From: Bradyrhizobium uaiense | GTDB taxonomy: Bacteria; Pseudomonadota; Alphaproteobacteria; Rhizobiales; Xanthobacteraceae | Reading direction: 5' to 3' | Assembly (NCBI RefSeq): GCF_010811875.1 | Contig: NZ_VKHP01000084.1 | Coordinates: forward strand, 1-33,476 | DNA length: 33,476 nucleotides | Shown here: positions 1 to 8,997 of the stretch, in pieces | Layout of the letters: each line of letters begins with the position of its first letter | Numbering within the stretch: position 1 is the first letter of the stretch | The notes under the pieces: model-generated | Seen by the model: the letters and a program-made list of their open reading frames with translations, nothing else | What the model was told of the DNA's origin: nothing | Databases searched by the model: none | Program-made: the position numbers and the translations under genes

Positions 1-543
1 CTGGCGATCATCCCGCGGTTTGCTCATCGCATTCCCCAATGTCGACGACGCCGTCAGGGAATCACGAACCGCCCAAAAACGAAATCCCAAAACGCAGGAA
101 AGCCAGGTCCCACACACCGCTTTCCTGTTACTTTCTCAAGAACATTTTTGCTTATTTTTCAGGTCAATCCGCATTCTTCACGGACGACTCTCTAAGAAAG
201 GGATTTTCTCACATAACGGCCTTGACCGAAACGCCTAACGTGTTCGGTGGATGGCGCATACGACCTGTTAGCATCGACCACCACGTCGAAGGCGAGGCTC
301 ACCATTTCAGCATAACTGCTCGCTTCGTCCGAGTTGGACTTGAGTACGGCTCACCGCGCGAAACAGTCGAGATCTTTCCACCCTGAAGACGCGGTCAGCG
401 CGTGAACGGCAATTGACAGACAAATCGCCGGTCCGTGAACATATGGGCCCAGCAGGCGTCATGAGCAGTCAACTATGATTGACTCGCGGCTGCGCTGGCA
501 GCTGAGCAGCCGCTGCGAACAATCGCTACGAAATGTCACGCAG
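1..543. other. Stretch without a recognisable gene
   Basis: I see no convincing coding sequence here. The overlapping short plus-strand frames (to about 115 codons) have no good ribosome binding site and read as low-complexity noise. The M24 gene stop codon lies at 544, so this is the region downstream of the catabolic cluster. No terminator with a T-tract was found. Confidence 0.5.
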
Positions 544-1725
544 CTATTTGACGAACAGGCTGCGCGGCGTCGAAGTCAAGGGCTCATACCCATCCTCGGT
601 GACGGCGAAGGGCTGTGTGATGCAGATGCTCTTGTCTTCCAGCCAGAGGGCAGCCATCATATGGAAGCACATTCCCGGCTGAAGCACTGTATTATCTCCC
701 TTGCGCAAACTGGCGGTTCGCTCGGCTGACGCGGGCGGGTAGCCTACCCCTTGCGGATAACCAAGCCTCGCCTCTTTTTCATATCCGTGACGCGCGAGAA
801 CATGCGCGTAGGCGGCCTGGACATCTGAGCAGGTACGACCCGGGCGGACACTTTCGAGTCCCACATTCAAAGCTTCGATCGCGATCTCCGAAAACTTTTG
901 ATAGTCGAGGGTCGGTTTCCCGACCACGATAGTGCGAGCAAGATTAACCTGGTAACGAAGCCGAACTCCGTGAACTTCCATATAGGTTATCGTTGACGCC
1001 GGCAACGGCTCGTCGGTCCACGTGGGATGCGGCGCAAGAGCTCGTTTGCCAACGCCAAAAAACAGACACGAGCTATCGTAGCTTCCCCCGAATTCGGGCG
1101 TGCCTGATATCTGCTGGTGATAGACGGCAGCTGCTACATCACATTCACGCACACCTGGCTCGATTGTATCAACAGCTCGCTTTATCATCGCGTCCGCGAT
1201 CCGGCCAGCTTGGCGCATATAAACGAGCTCGGCCGGGCTTTTCACGATGCGGATCCAATTGACGAGCAAATCGGCATCTACAAACTTAGCGAGAGGCAGC
1301 GCTCTGACAAGATCAGCATGTGCGCGCGCGGAATAATAATAGCCTCCCATCTCCACGCCGATCCTCGCCTTTCCACCCCCAAGTTCCTTGACGTGGTCTG
1401 CCATAACGTCATACGGCGATAAGCCGGCATGCGAGTTTACATACTCATCCGGATAGGTTCTGATGTTATCGTCTGCAAGATAAGTCCCCATCATTGCTTG
1501 GGGGCGCTCCATAAATCGCGCGATCCAAATGGGCTCGTCGTGATTGAGTGCCACGATGACCATTTGTGGTGTATAGAATGAGAGACTGTCGTAGCCGGTT
1601 AGATAGTTTTGGTTGGGAGGCTCGGAGAGCATCAGAATATCGATTCCGCGCTTGGCCATCTCTTTCTTCACCGCCAACAAGCGCCCCGCGAATTCCGCGC
1701 GCTCAAATCGCAGTTGCTTCTTCAT
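544..1725 (-). CDS. Creatinase/ectoine-hydrolase-like M24 family protein
   Basis: A 393-residue protein of the M24 'pita-bread' family: an N-terminal creatinase-type domain (about 1-150) and a C-terminal catalytic fold (about 155-390). Family members hydrolyse Xaa-Pro peptides with two metals, or, in the non-metal branch (creatinase, ectoine hydrolase DoeA), open small C-N bonds. The stretch YMEVHGVRLRYQVNLART (248-265) sits where metallopeptidases carry their two aspartates, and these are absent; the usual acidic ligand near the C-terminus reads CITQPF (Gln371). This places it in the non-metal branch. The motif GVGYPP near 327 is shared with that branch. The start is ATG 1725, because GGAGG lies 8 bases before it; a longer reading from TTG 1740 would begin inside that site. 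It is the last gene of the minus-strand cluster, 323 bases after purU. The substrate is unknown; creatine- or ectoine-like compounds are only guesses. Confidence 0.8.
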   Translation of the reverse strand: MKKQLRFERAEFAGRLLAVKKEMAKRGIDILMLSEPPNQNYLTGYDSLSFYTPQMVIVALNHDEPIWIARFMERPQAMMGTYLADDNIRTYPDEYVNSHAGLSPYDVMADHVKELGGGKARIGVEMGGYYYSARAHADLVRALPLAKFVDADLLVNWIRIVKSPAELVYMRQAGRIADAMIKRAVDTIEPGVRECDVAAAVYHQQISGTPEFGGSYDSSCLFFGVGKRALAPHPTWTDEPLPASTITYMEVHGVRLRYQVNLARTIVVGKPTLDYQKFSEIAIEALNVGLESVRPGRTCSDVQAAYAHVLARHGYEKEARLGYPQGVGYPPASAERTASLRKGDNTVLQPGMCFHMMAALWLEDKSICITQPFAVTEDGYEPLTSTPRSLFVK

Positions 1726-1733
1726 ATCGGGTG

Positions 1734-1738
1734 CCTCC
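1734..1738 (-). promoter_or_regulatory. Ribosome binding site deciding the M24 start
   Basis: GGAGG on the minus strand, 8 bases upstream of ATG 1725. It excludes the longer TTG start at 1740, which would overlap it. Confidence 0.75.
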
Positions 1739-1839
1739 AAGGTCTTGATTGACTACGTTCACAGTCTTTAAGCGTCCGACTTGGCAAGGCCCGGCATCAC
1801 ACTGCTTTCAACTAGCCAATCCCGGCCTCGCGGATTGAA

Positions 1840-1891
1840 GCTAGCAATACGGCTCGTGGAGCAAAGGGCCGTTCCGGGTGGTATTGCTAGC
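1840..1891. repeat. Perfect 11-bp inverted repeat between purU and the M24 gene
   Basis: GCTAGCAATAC at 1840-1850 is matched exactly in inverted form by GTATTGCTAGC at 1881-1891, around a 30-base loop. It lies in the 323-base gap between the purU stop and the M24 start, so a cluster transcript would carry it as a stem-loop. It could separate expression of the last gene (processing or partial termination; there is no T-tract) or act as a protein-binding operator. The rest of 1726-2048 holds no gene that I can see. Confidence 0.6.
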
Positions 1892-2048
1892 AAGTCATCG
1901 AGATCGTCCACCGGGTAGCGTACCTAACCTTTTGCGCGAATCTCTCGACATCTTTCCGGAGTTGGCTGGATCGTCTCCTGCATTTTTCCCACCACACCCC
2001 ACACACTGATCTCCAGGGCGCCTTTGCGCCATCATGGCAACGATCCCA

Positions 2049-2915
2049 TCAGCCGCCGGTGAAGACAACGGTCTTCTTGCCGTTGAGCACGACGCGATCC
2101 TCAAGGTGATGACGCACAGCGCGGGCGAGTACCCGCCGCTCGATGTCTCGACCTTTGCGGATGAGATCATCCGGCGTGTCGCGATGCGAGATCCGTTCGA
2201 CATCCTGTTCAATGATGGGGCCCTCATCGAGGTCCGAGGTCACGTAATGCGCTGTCGCTCCGATCAATTTGACGCCTCGTTCATGGGCCTGGTGATACGG
2301 TTTGGCGCCCTTGAAGCCCGGCAAAAAGGAGTGATGAATGTTGATACAGCATCCGGACAACTTGGCTGAGAACCCGTCCGACAGAATTTGCATGTAACGT
2401 GCGAGGACAACAAGATCGGTGTTGGTCTCTTGCACGAGTTCCCAAATTCGCGCCTCCTGCTCCATCTTGGTCTGTTTGGTAACGGGCAGGTGGTAGAACG
2501 GCAACTCGCTTAGATCCGAGGAAGAGAGATGCTCGCGGCTATGATTGGAAACGATCGCCGTCACCTCCATTGGCAGTTCGCCAATTCGCCAGCGATAGAG
2601 CAGATCGGCCAGACAATGATCGAGTTTGGAAACCAGCAGCATCACTCGCTTTCTCCCGGATCTCGGCCGGAGAGTAAATCTCATAGCCAAGCGCTCTGCG
2701 AGTCCTCCGATCGATGCAGCGACTTCTTCCGCTGATCTCGCTTGGACGAGGCGGTCGAAGACAACACGCATGAAGAAATGACCGGTCTCGGTATCATCGA
2801 ACTGCTGTGCATCGAGGATGTTGCAACCAGCGTCGAACAGAAGACTCGAGACCGCTGACACGATGCCTGGACGATCAGGGCAGGAAAAGGAGAGAATCAT
2901 GGAACGATCGGACAT
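2049..2915 (-). CDS. purU: Formyltetrahydrofolate deformylase
   Basis: A 288-residue protein of standard length for PurU, which hydrolyses 10-formyl-tetrahydrofolate to tetrahydrofolate and formate. An N-terminal ACT domain (about 6-85, with SCPDRPGIVSAVSS) precedes a formyltransferase fold (about 90-285). The catalytic Asn-His-Asp set is visible as INIHHSFLPGFKGAKPY (Asn192, His194) and SDLDEGPIIEQ (Asp230). It lies 61 bases or so after the demethylase gene in the same direction. In such clusters PurU disposes of the one-carbon unit released by demethylation, recycling folate, rather than serving purine synthesis. The start ATG 2915 has no strong ribosome binding site close by; M6 is an alternative, but the ACT domain favours the longer form. 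Confidence 0.93.
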   Translation of the reverse strand: MSDRSMILSFSCPDRPGIVSAVSSLLFDAGCNILDAQQFDDTETGHFFMRVVFDRLVQARSAEEVAASIGGLAERLAMRFTLRPRSGRKRVMLLVSKLDHCLADLLYRWRIGELPMEVTAIVSNHSREHLSSSDLSELPFYHLPVTKQTKMEQEARIWELVQETNTDLVVLARYMQILSDGFSAKLSGCCINIHHSFLPGFKGAKPYHQAHERGVKLIGATAHYVTSDLDEGPIIEQDVERISHRDTPDDLIRKGRDIERRVLARAVRHHLEDRVVLNGKKTVVFTGG

Positions 2916-2976
2916 GGCAGTGACGGCCCGGCGGCGGCTCCTCGCGAATTGAGTTTGAGAAAGGCGGGGTTCGACG

Positions 2977-5484
2977 TCACCCCTTCAGGCACGCTTTGAG
3001 CAGGTCCGGGGCGATGAGCTCTTCGACCTTACGCACCTCGCCCTTCACTCGGGTGCGATTCACGTCGTAGAATGCGCGAAGGGATGCGATGGCAGCGTGT
3101 TTTTCGCCCGCTATCTCTATCTCAAAGCTTCCTTTGGACAGCCATTCGGCACTCACCCCACTTTCACAGTACAGATATCCCATGCCGACGCCACAACCCA
3201 GGGTGTGGCCGAAGCCTGCCGAGCGCAGGTACCCCACGAGCGATCCATTGCGCCAAACTGGCTCTGTTCCGAACAGAAGCGGTACCGCACCGGGCGCGGC
3301 CAATTGAACAAGGCGTCGTCGCGGCGTCTGCCCGCGCTTTGACTCGAGAACCGCCCGCCCAATGAAATCCTCGCTCTTATTCCACGCGATTGTGAATGCT
3401 AGTCCCGCCTCGAGGGGAGAATCTTCGTCGCTTACATCCGCGCCCCAGTCGCGATAGCCTGCCTCAAGGCGTAACGTGTTCAATGCGACGTAGCCGGCGT
3501 GGCGCAGATCGAGATCGCTTCCCGCGGCGATCAGCGCATCGTAAACACCCAGCGCCTGCTCGGCTGGGATGTGCAGCTCCCATCCGAGCTCTCCCACGAA
3601 AGTCATGCGGAAAGCGAGCGCCATTCCATAGCCAATCTCGATCTCTCTGGCCGTCGCAAAGGGAAACGCAAGATCGGAGAAATCCGCCGGACTCGCGCGC
3701 ATGAGCAGCTCGCGCGAACGCGGCCCCATGACGGACAAGCATGCGTAACCTGATGATACGTCGGTGACGAACACGTGTCCGGCATGCTTGGCATGCATTC
3801 GTAGCCACGCCAGGTCGCGAATACGCTGCACAGCCGCTGTAACCACCAGGAATTCCTCACCGCCCGCTCGGGCGATCGTGACGTCAGACTCCATGCCGCC
3901 CCGCTCATTGAGCCATGGCGTGTAGACGATACGACCCACTGGAACGTCAATGTCGTTTGTGGAGAGACGCTGAAGAAGGGCTAGCGCATCACGACCCTGC
4001 ACCAGCAGATGCGCAAAGGAAGTCTGGTCAAACAGCGCGACCCCGGACCGGGTCGCCTCGTGTTCCGCCCCACTCGCCTTAAACCAATCATCGCGTGCGA
4101 AGGTGGCATGGGCGTTCACTGGCGCGCCGGGCGCACCAAACCACTGCGCGCGCTCCCATCCAGCGGCCTCGCCGAACTTTGCGCCAACGGTTGCCAACCG
4201 ATCGTGTAGCGGCGAGACACGTACGTTGCGAGCCGTCGCCGGCGACTTGTGAGGACGATGCAGGGAGTAGAGGAGCCCAACTGCTTCGCCCGTTCGATCG
4301 TGCAAATATCGACGATTCCGCTGGAACGGCATGGCCCGTCGTACGTCCATCTCCCAATAGTCGTTGGCGGGCACACCCGTCGACATCCACTCGGCCATAA
4401 CCTTGCCGGCACCGCCAGACGACTCGATACCGCACGAATTAAAACCCGATGCTACATAAAGACCGGAGATGTCGGGCGCGGGCCCCAACAGGAATCGATT
4501 GTCGGGCGTAAAGCTTTCCGGGCCATTGAAGCTTAGTTGGAGCCCCACCTTTTCCAGCGCCGGCATCCGCCGCATGGCATCCGCGAGGTAAGGCTCGATG
4601 TGCTCAAAATCGTCAGGCAACGACTCGAAACTGAACTCACGCGGAATCCCTGCCGCCCCCCAAGGCTTGCCGTTTGTCTCGAAAAAACCCACAAGTAGTT
4701 TGCCGGCATCTTCTTTTGCGTAGAAGCACGCGTCCAGATCGCGCACAGTGGGCGTATCAGGTGACAATCCCGCCATGGACTCTGTCACAACATAGAAATG
4801 CTCTGCCGCGTGCAAAGGCACGGTCCAGTTGAGATCGGCAGCCAAAGCTCGAGTCCACATTCCTGCGCAGATGACAACTTTTTCGGTGCGTACGACGCCC
4901 TCTGCGGTGTCGACGCCGACAATTCGTCCAGCCTCGACGATGATGCGCGTGACCGGCGTGCGTTCCAGGATCTTGGCCCCACCCTGCTTTGCACCAGCCG
5001 CAAAGGCGCGCGCCGTGTCTACCGGATTCGTCTTGCCGTCGGAGGCGATCCATGCCGCGCCAAGCACGTCGGCCACGTCGAGCAGAGGGACACGTCGCTT
5101 GGCTTCCGCGGCGTCGATGATCTCGACATCAAGCCCAAAGGAGCGCCCCATCGACGCCCCCCGCTTCAGCTCCTCAAGCCGCGCGGGCGTTGCCGCGACG
5201 GTGATCGACCCACATTGCCGAAAGCCAGTGTGCTGGCCGGTCAATTGTTCGAGCTCCCGGAACAACTCGGCGGTGTACTGGGCAAGCTTCGCCATGTTCT
5301 CGCTGGCTCGAAGCTGAGTGACAAGGCCCGCCGCGTGCCAGGTGGTACCGCAGGTCAGCTGATCGCGCTCGAGCAGAAGAACGTCGCGATGCCCAAGGCG
5401 CGTGAGATGATAGGCGATGGACAAGCCGATGATTCCACCACCGACGATGACGTGTTCCACATGAGAAGGCAGCTTGCTTTGCAT
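2977..5484 (-). CDS. Dimethylglycine/sarcosine dehydrogenase-like flavoprotein with GcvT half
   Basis: An 835-residue two-part enzyme. The N-terminal half is a DAO-type FAD oxidoreductase: dinucleotide motif VIVGGGIIGLSIAYHL (12-27) and CGTTWHAAGL (45-54), whose His50 corresponds to the residue that carries covalent FAD in dimethylglycine and sarcosine dehydrogenases. The C-terminal half (from about 430) is a GcvT/aminomethyltransferase folate-binding domain with its C-terminal barrel. The family removes N-methyl groups oxidatively and passes formaldehyde to tetrahydrofolate as 5,10-methylene-THF. The neighbours folD and purU are what is needed to turn that product into formate. The start is taken as ATG 5484; a TTG four codons earlier is possible, and neither has a clear ribosome binding site. 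The exact methylated substrate cannot be read from the sequence. Confidence 0.9.
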   Translation of the reverse strand: MQSKLPSHVEHVIVGGGIIGLSIAYHLTRLGHRDVLLLERDQLTCGTTWHAAGLVTQLRASENMAKLAQYTAELFRELEQLTGQHTGFRQCGSITVAATPARLEELKRGASMGRSFGLDVEIIDAAEAKRRVPLLDVADVLGAAWIASDGKTNPVDTARAFAAGAKQGGAKILERTPVTRIIVEAGRIVGVDTAEGVVRTEKVVICAGMWTRALAADLNWTVPLHAAEHFYVVTESMAGLSPDTPTVRDLDACFYAKEDAGKLLVGFFETNGKPWGAAGIPREFSFESLPDDFEHIEPYLADAMRRMPALEKVGLQLSFNGPESFTPDNRFLLGPAPDISGLYVASGFNSCGIESSGGAGKVMAEWMSTGVPANDYWEMDVRRAMPFQRNRRYLHDRTGEAVGLLYSLHRPHKSPATARNVRVSPLHDRLATVGAKFGEAAGWERAQWFGAPGAPVNAHATFARDDWFKASGAEHEATRSGVALFDQTSFAHLLVQGRDALALLQRLSTNDIDVPVGRIVYTPWLNERGGMESDVTIARAGGEEFLVVTAAVQRIRDLAWLRMHAKHAGHVFVTDVSSGYACLSVMGPRSRELLMRASPADFSDLAFPFATAREIEIGYGMALAFRMTFVGELGWELHIPAEQALGVYDALIAAGSDLDLRHAGYVALNTLRLEAGYRDWGADVSDEDSPLEAGLAFTIAWNKSEDFIGRAVLESKRGQTPRRRLVQLAAPGAVPLLFGTEPVWRNGSLVGYLRSAGFGHTLGCGVGMGYLYCESGVSAEWLSKGSFEIEIAGEKHAAIASLRAFYDVNRTRVKGEVRKVEELIAPDLLKACLKG

Positions 5485-6300
5485 TCGACAACTCAAAAAA
5501 TGGCCGCGGGCAGATGTTGACGCGCAGGTTCAGCGCGCAGGTCGTTTGTAGATATTCGTGGATGGGACGCTTCAGGCCAACGCTTCCGGCGCGCCATCCG
5601 AGCCGATGGCGGAACTGGAGCTTCGACGGATGGCACGACTTGCCACCCAATCCGCGCGATAGAGCGCTTGGGCGCGTACGGAACTATGCCAGAATTCTAT
5701 CTCCTCCCGCGTTTCTTGATTTCATCGACCTCGGTCAATCGGAAAGCTCTATCCTTCCGCAAATAGTACCCGGCCCTCGATCCGAATTTGGCTAAAATAG
5801 GCCTGCGCGAGACAGAAATTCTGCGCCTAAGCGGTAAGGTGCAGCGCTTTGCGTCTTCAACTGTTACGCTGACGCGAGCAAGCGACGAGAACGCATGCGG
5901 GCTCTGGAGCATCGTGTATGATGGACCGGCAGTCGGAAGATGACGCTGATCTCGTCAGCGCTTTTGGCGCGGCCAATGCCCAATAATCGGAATCCGAGCT
6001 GCTTTTCTCACACCTTCTCAAGTGCGAGAGGTGCTCGAGTGAGATCTTGCTTGTTGCGTGTGATAATCCACAACGGCGGCGACTTTGCGCTGAGCCAGTC
6101 GAAGAGTCCAGGCTGAGGACGATCGACGCGGAATCGTGGTGACAAGTATTTGCGCGAAATCGCTCGCGAGGCGGGTAGTATCACCGGTACGGAGCGCCCG
6201 CACAATCAACGATCCGCTTTATTACCCTCACGTGATCAGCGACGTCGGGTCGGCCAAAATGCGATCGCATGATTCACCCGCTAGGCTGCGTCCGGTTTCT
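5485..6300. other. Gap inside the catabolic cluster, no recognisable gene
   Basis: About 800 bases between folD and the demethylase gene hold only short, mutually contradictory reading frames on both strands. Minus-strand frames around 6008-6209 faintly recall a small toxin-like protein split over frames, but the resemblance is too weak to name. This may be a decayed or deleted gene, or an inserted fragment, within what is otherwise a co-directional cluster. Confidence 0.45.
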
Positions 6301-7257
6301 CTACGTGACCCTTTGCAGGTCAGGCTGCAGGATTTCGCTCTCAAAAGCAGGATGGCCAAATTCGGCGGACCCGGTACTCATATCCAAAGATAAACCTCGA
6401 CGCGAAACTGCTGCAGTAACGGTATTCTCGAGCAAGTACGCGACAGTCATCGGCCCGACACCGCCGGGCACCGGGGTTATGTAGCTCGCCCGATTGCTCG
6501 CTTCGTTGAAAGCTACATCTCCGACAATTTTGGCAATGCCGGTCGAATCGATCGCACGATTGATGCCGACATCAATGACGATCGCACCTCGCTTGAGCCA
6601 GTCGCCGCGGACCAGCTCCGCGCAGCCGGCGGCAGCGACGACGACGTCGGCCCTTCGACAGAGGTCCGGCAGGTTTCGCGTCTGAAGTTGCGCACCCGTG
6701 ACGGTGCATCCGGCATCTCCGAGCAGGATTGCCAGTGGCTTTCCGACGATGTTCGAGCGACCAATGACGACAACGTCAAGCCCATTCAAGTCGCTCACAA
6801 CAGTCTTGATGAGATGAACGACCCCAAGGGGCGTGCAAGGAGCTAGGGCTGGTCGACCCGCAGCCAATCTTCCAATATTGTAGGGGTGGAAGCCGTCCAC
6901 ATCCTTTGCCGGGTTGATGGTCTCCAGCACGCGCAAACGGTCGATGTGCTCGGGCAACGGAAGCTGAACGAGAATGCCATCGATGGTATCGTCAACGTTA
7001 AGCTCCTCTATTGCATCGAGGAGTTCCGCTTCACCGACAGTGCTCGGCAGGAGAATTTGTTGTGATTTAAAGCCCACCGCCTGCGCCTGTCTGGCTTTTG
7101 TCGTCACGTATACCGAACTGGCCGGATCCTTGCCAACCAGCACCACGGCCAACCCTGGCGTGACATTGCATTGGGCTTGGAGCAACGCGACATCGCGCGC
7201 CACGCGCGCCCGAAGAGCCTCGGCGATGGACCTTCCATCAATTCGGATAGCATTCAT
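6301..7257 (-). CDS. folD: Bifunctional methylene-THF dehydrogenase / methenyl-THF cyclohydrolase
   Basis: A 318-residue FolD, converting 5,10-methylene-THF to 10-formyl-THF with NAD(P). Family motifs appear in order: YVTTKARQAQ (50-59, catalytic Lys54), GILVQLPLPEHID (94-106), KDVDGFHPYNIGR (118-130, Asp121), PCTPLG (140-145), GRSNIVGKPLAILL (166-179) and TPVPGGVGPMTVAYLLENT (261-279). Two things are unusual: the cofactor-region segment that normally reads like CHSxT is AQLQT here, and about 30 residues extend past the normal C-terminus. The start is ATG 7257, which matches the family N-terminus; an in-frame start 22 codons upstream would add a non-conserved leader. It is probably a second, catabolism-dedicated copy, linking the demethylase to PurU. 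Confidence 0.93.
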   Translation of the reverse strand: MNAIRIDGRSIAEALRARVARDVALLQAQCNVTPGLAVVLVGKDPASSVYVTTKARQAQAVGFKSQQILLPSTVGEAELLDAIEELNVDDTIDGILVQLPLPEHIDRLRVLETINPAKDVDGFHPYNIGRLAAGRPALAPCTPLGVVHLIKTVVSDLNGLDVVVIGRSNIVGKPLAILLGDAGCTVTGAQLQTRNLPDLCRRADVVVAAAGCAELVRGDWLKRGAIVIDVGINRAIDSTGIAKIVGDVAFNEASNRASYITPVPGGVGPMTVAYLLENTVTAAVSRRGLSLDMSTGSAEFGHPAFESEILQPDLQRVT

Positions 7258-7583
7258 GATTAATTCCAGAGGTATTCGGGCGGCGATGATGGCGGGACGA
7301 TATGCCCGCGCCAAACAATTCAAGAGCGATCAGCGAAATGGAGCAACTTGCGGAACGTGGCTTGCCACCTAATCCACGACATTGGCGCAAGACGGCAAGT
7401 CAGTCAGAGCTTGAGACTGCTTTTGGCATCGCCGTCTCGGGCCGCCGCGCGAGATCCGCCCCAAACAGCAATGGCTGCGCAGGTGCGAGCTCTGGTTTCT
7501 ACAACCTTGAGCTCGAGTGCATCGACAACGGCCAGGTCCACCAAATCTACATTAGGGGGCTCGGCCGCAGCTAGAAATGCACT
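7258..7583. other. Gap between folD and the aminotransferase gene
   Basis: 326 bases with no convincing gene. A plus-strand frame (about 7302-7574) opens through it but has no ribosome binding site. The stretch near 7363-7380 (CTTGCCACC, then AATCC) is nearly repeated near 5639-5655 in the other internal gap, which may mean that both gaps contain pieces of a dispersed element. Confidence 0.35.
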
Positions 7584-8984
7584 TCAAGCGATTGCTGATT
7601 CCTTCGCGAGTTCATCCATTACTTGTTTCGTCGCGCGATATGCCAAATCGACAATCTCGTCCACCTCCCCCTCGGACACAACGAGAGGTGGGGCAAAACC
7701 GAGAATCTCCCCATGCGGCATTGCTCGCACAATGAGTCCGCGATCGCGAGCGGCCTTCGCGATACGGGCTCCCACCTTCAGCTGCGGATCAAATCGCCGT
7801 TTCGTCTGGCGATCTGCAACGAACTCCACGGCGCCGAGTAAGCCCACACCCCTCACTTCTCCGACGATCTCGAGTTGCGCAAACCGCTGCTTGAGTCGTT
7901 GATGAAAGTGCGAGCCCACGATCCTCGCTCTGTCCGCTAGTCGCTCCTTCTCGACAATATCCAGGACCGCATTGGCAGCAGCGGCCGCAATCGGATGGCC
8001 GGAATAGGTATAACCATGTGAGAACGCCCCGACCCGATCTGCTGCTTCCTCCATAACCGCGTAGACCTTCTCGCCAACGATGGCAGCCGAGAGGGGCACA
8101 TAGCCTGACGTCAACCCTTTGGCGACGGTCACCAGATCCGGCTCCATTCCGTACATCGTGCTGCCGAAGTCCGCGCCGGTTCGACCGAATCCACAGATGA
8201 CCTCATCGGCAATCAGAAGGACGTCGTAGCGTCTCAGCACCGCCTGAATTTCACGCCAGTAGCCGGCAGGCGGTGGTGTGATGCCTCCAGTACCCAGTAC
8301 CGGCTCAGCAATGAAGGCACCAATCGTTTCCGGCCCCTCTCGCACGATTAACTGTTCGAGCTCGGCTGCACGCCGGAGCGAAAAGGACTCCTCCGTCTCA
8401 CCAGACGCGGCTCCCCAGTAGTGATGCGGCGTCCCCGTGTGCAATATGCCCGGAAAGGGAAGATCCATGTGATCATGGTAAAACGACATGCCCGTCATGG
8501 ACCCAGAAATGACGGAGCAACCATGGTAGCCACGCTCGCGCGAGATAATTTTCTTCTTCTTAGGCTGGCCACGTAGATTGTTGTAATACCAGACGAGCTT
8601 GGCTTGGGTTTCGTTCGCGTCTGATCCCGATAGACCAAAAAACACTTTGCTGGGCTTGCCTGGGGCCATTCGTACGAGACGGTCCGACAAGATTGCCAGT
8701 TCTTCGGTCGTGTGGGCCGCATACGTGTGGTAGTATGCAAGCTTGTAGGCTTGCCGCGCGATGGCCTCAGCCACCTCAGTCCGGCCGTATCCAATATTTA
8801 CGCAGTACAAACCGGCAAAGCCGTCGATGTAACTGCGCCCACGAGCATCCTCAATTCGGATGCCTTTCCCGCCAGTCACGATCGTGGGATCGCCGATCCT
8901 GCCAGAGGCATAGTCCTTGAGCTGCGTAAAAGGGTGAAGAACATTCGAGCGATCGATCTCCGCGATGGTCCTAACGTCAGTCAT
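7584..8984 (-). CDS. Class III omega-amino acid/diamine aminotransferase
   Basis: A 466-residue PLP enzyme of aminotransferase class III (beta-alanine, putrescine and GABA transaminase group). Visible features are the PLP-phosphate region GLSGSDANETQ (117-127), LIADEVICGFGRTG (257-270) with the cofactor aspartate Asp260, and VAKGLTSGYVPLSA (287-300) with Schiff-base Lys289. It would move a terminal amino group to pyruvate or another keto acid, giving a semialdehyde. The aldehyde dehydrogenase just upstream fits as the next step. AGGAG lies 8 bases before ATG 8984 and overlaps the aldehyde dehydrogenase stop codon, so the two are likely translationally coupled. The DABA transaminase DoeD of ectoine degradation belongs to the same class; sequence alone does not fix the substrate. 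Confidence 0.9.
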   Translation of the reverse strand: MTDVRTIAEIDRSNVLHPFTQLKDYASGRIGDPTIVTGGKGIRIEDARGRSYIDGFAGLYCVNIGYGRTEVAEAIARQAYKLAYYHTYAAHTTEELAILSDRLVRMAPGKPSKVFFGLSGSDANETQAKLVWYYNNLRGQPKKKKIISRERGYHGCSVISGSMTGMSFYHDHMDLPFPGILHTGTPHHYWGAASGETEESFSLRRAAELEQLIVREGPETIGAFIAEPVLGTGGITPPPAGYWREIQAVLRRYDVLLIADEVICGFGRTGADFGSTMYGMEPDLVTVAKGLTSGYVPLSAAIVGEKVYAVMEEAADRVGAFSHGYTYSGHPIAAAAANAVLDIVEKERLADRARIVGSHFHQRLKQRFAQLEIVGEVRGVGLLGAVEFVADRQTKRRFDPQLKVGARIAKAARDRGLIVRAMPHGEILGFAPPLVVSEGEVDEIVDLAYRATKQVMDELAKESAIA

Positions 8985-8992
8985 GCCGGATT

Positions 8993-8997
8993 CTCCT
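8993..8997 (-). promoter_or_regulatory. Ribosome binding site overlapping the upstream stop codon
   Basis: AGGAG for the aminotransferase gene (ATG 8984) shares bases with the TAG stop of the aldehyde dehydrogenase (8996-8998), indicating coupled translation of the pair. Confidence 0.75.

Noticed and set aside
4798..5520. 240-codon open frame on the plus strand
   Set aside because: Fully antisense to the dimethylglycine-dehydrogenase-like gene, whose protein is clearly conserved; GC-rich antisense shadow.
6008..6209. Possible toxin (VapC/FitB-like) remnant split over minus-strand frames
   Set aside because: Only vague similarity in spacing of a few residues; no active-site acids and no antitoxin partner visible.
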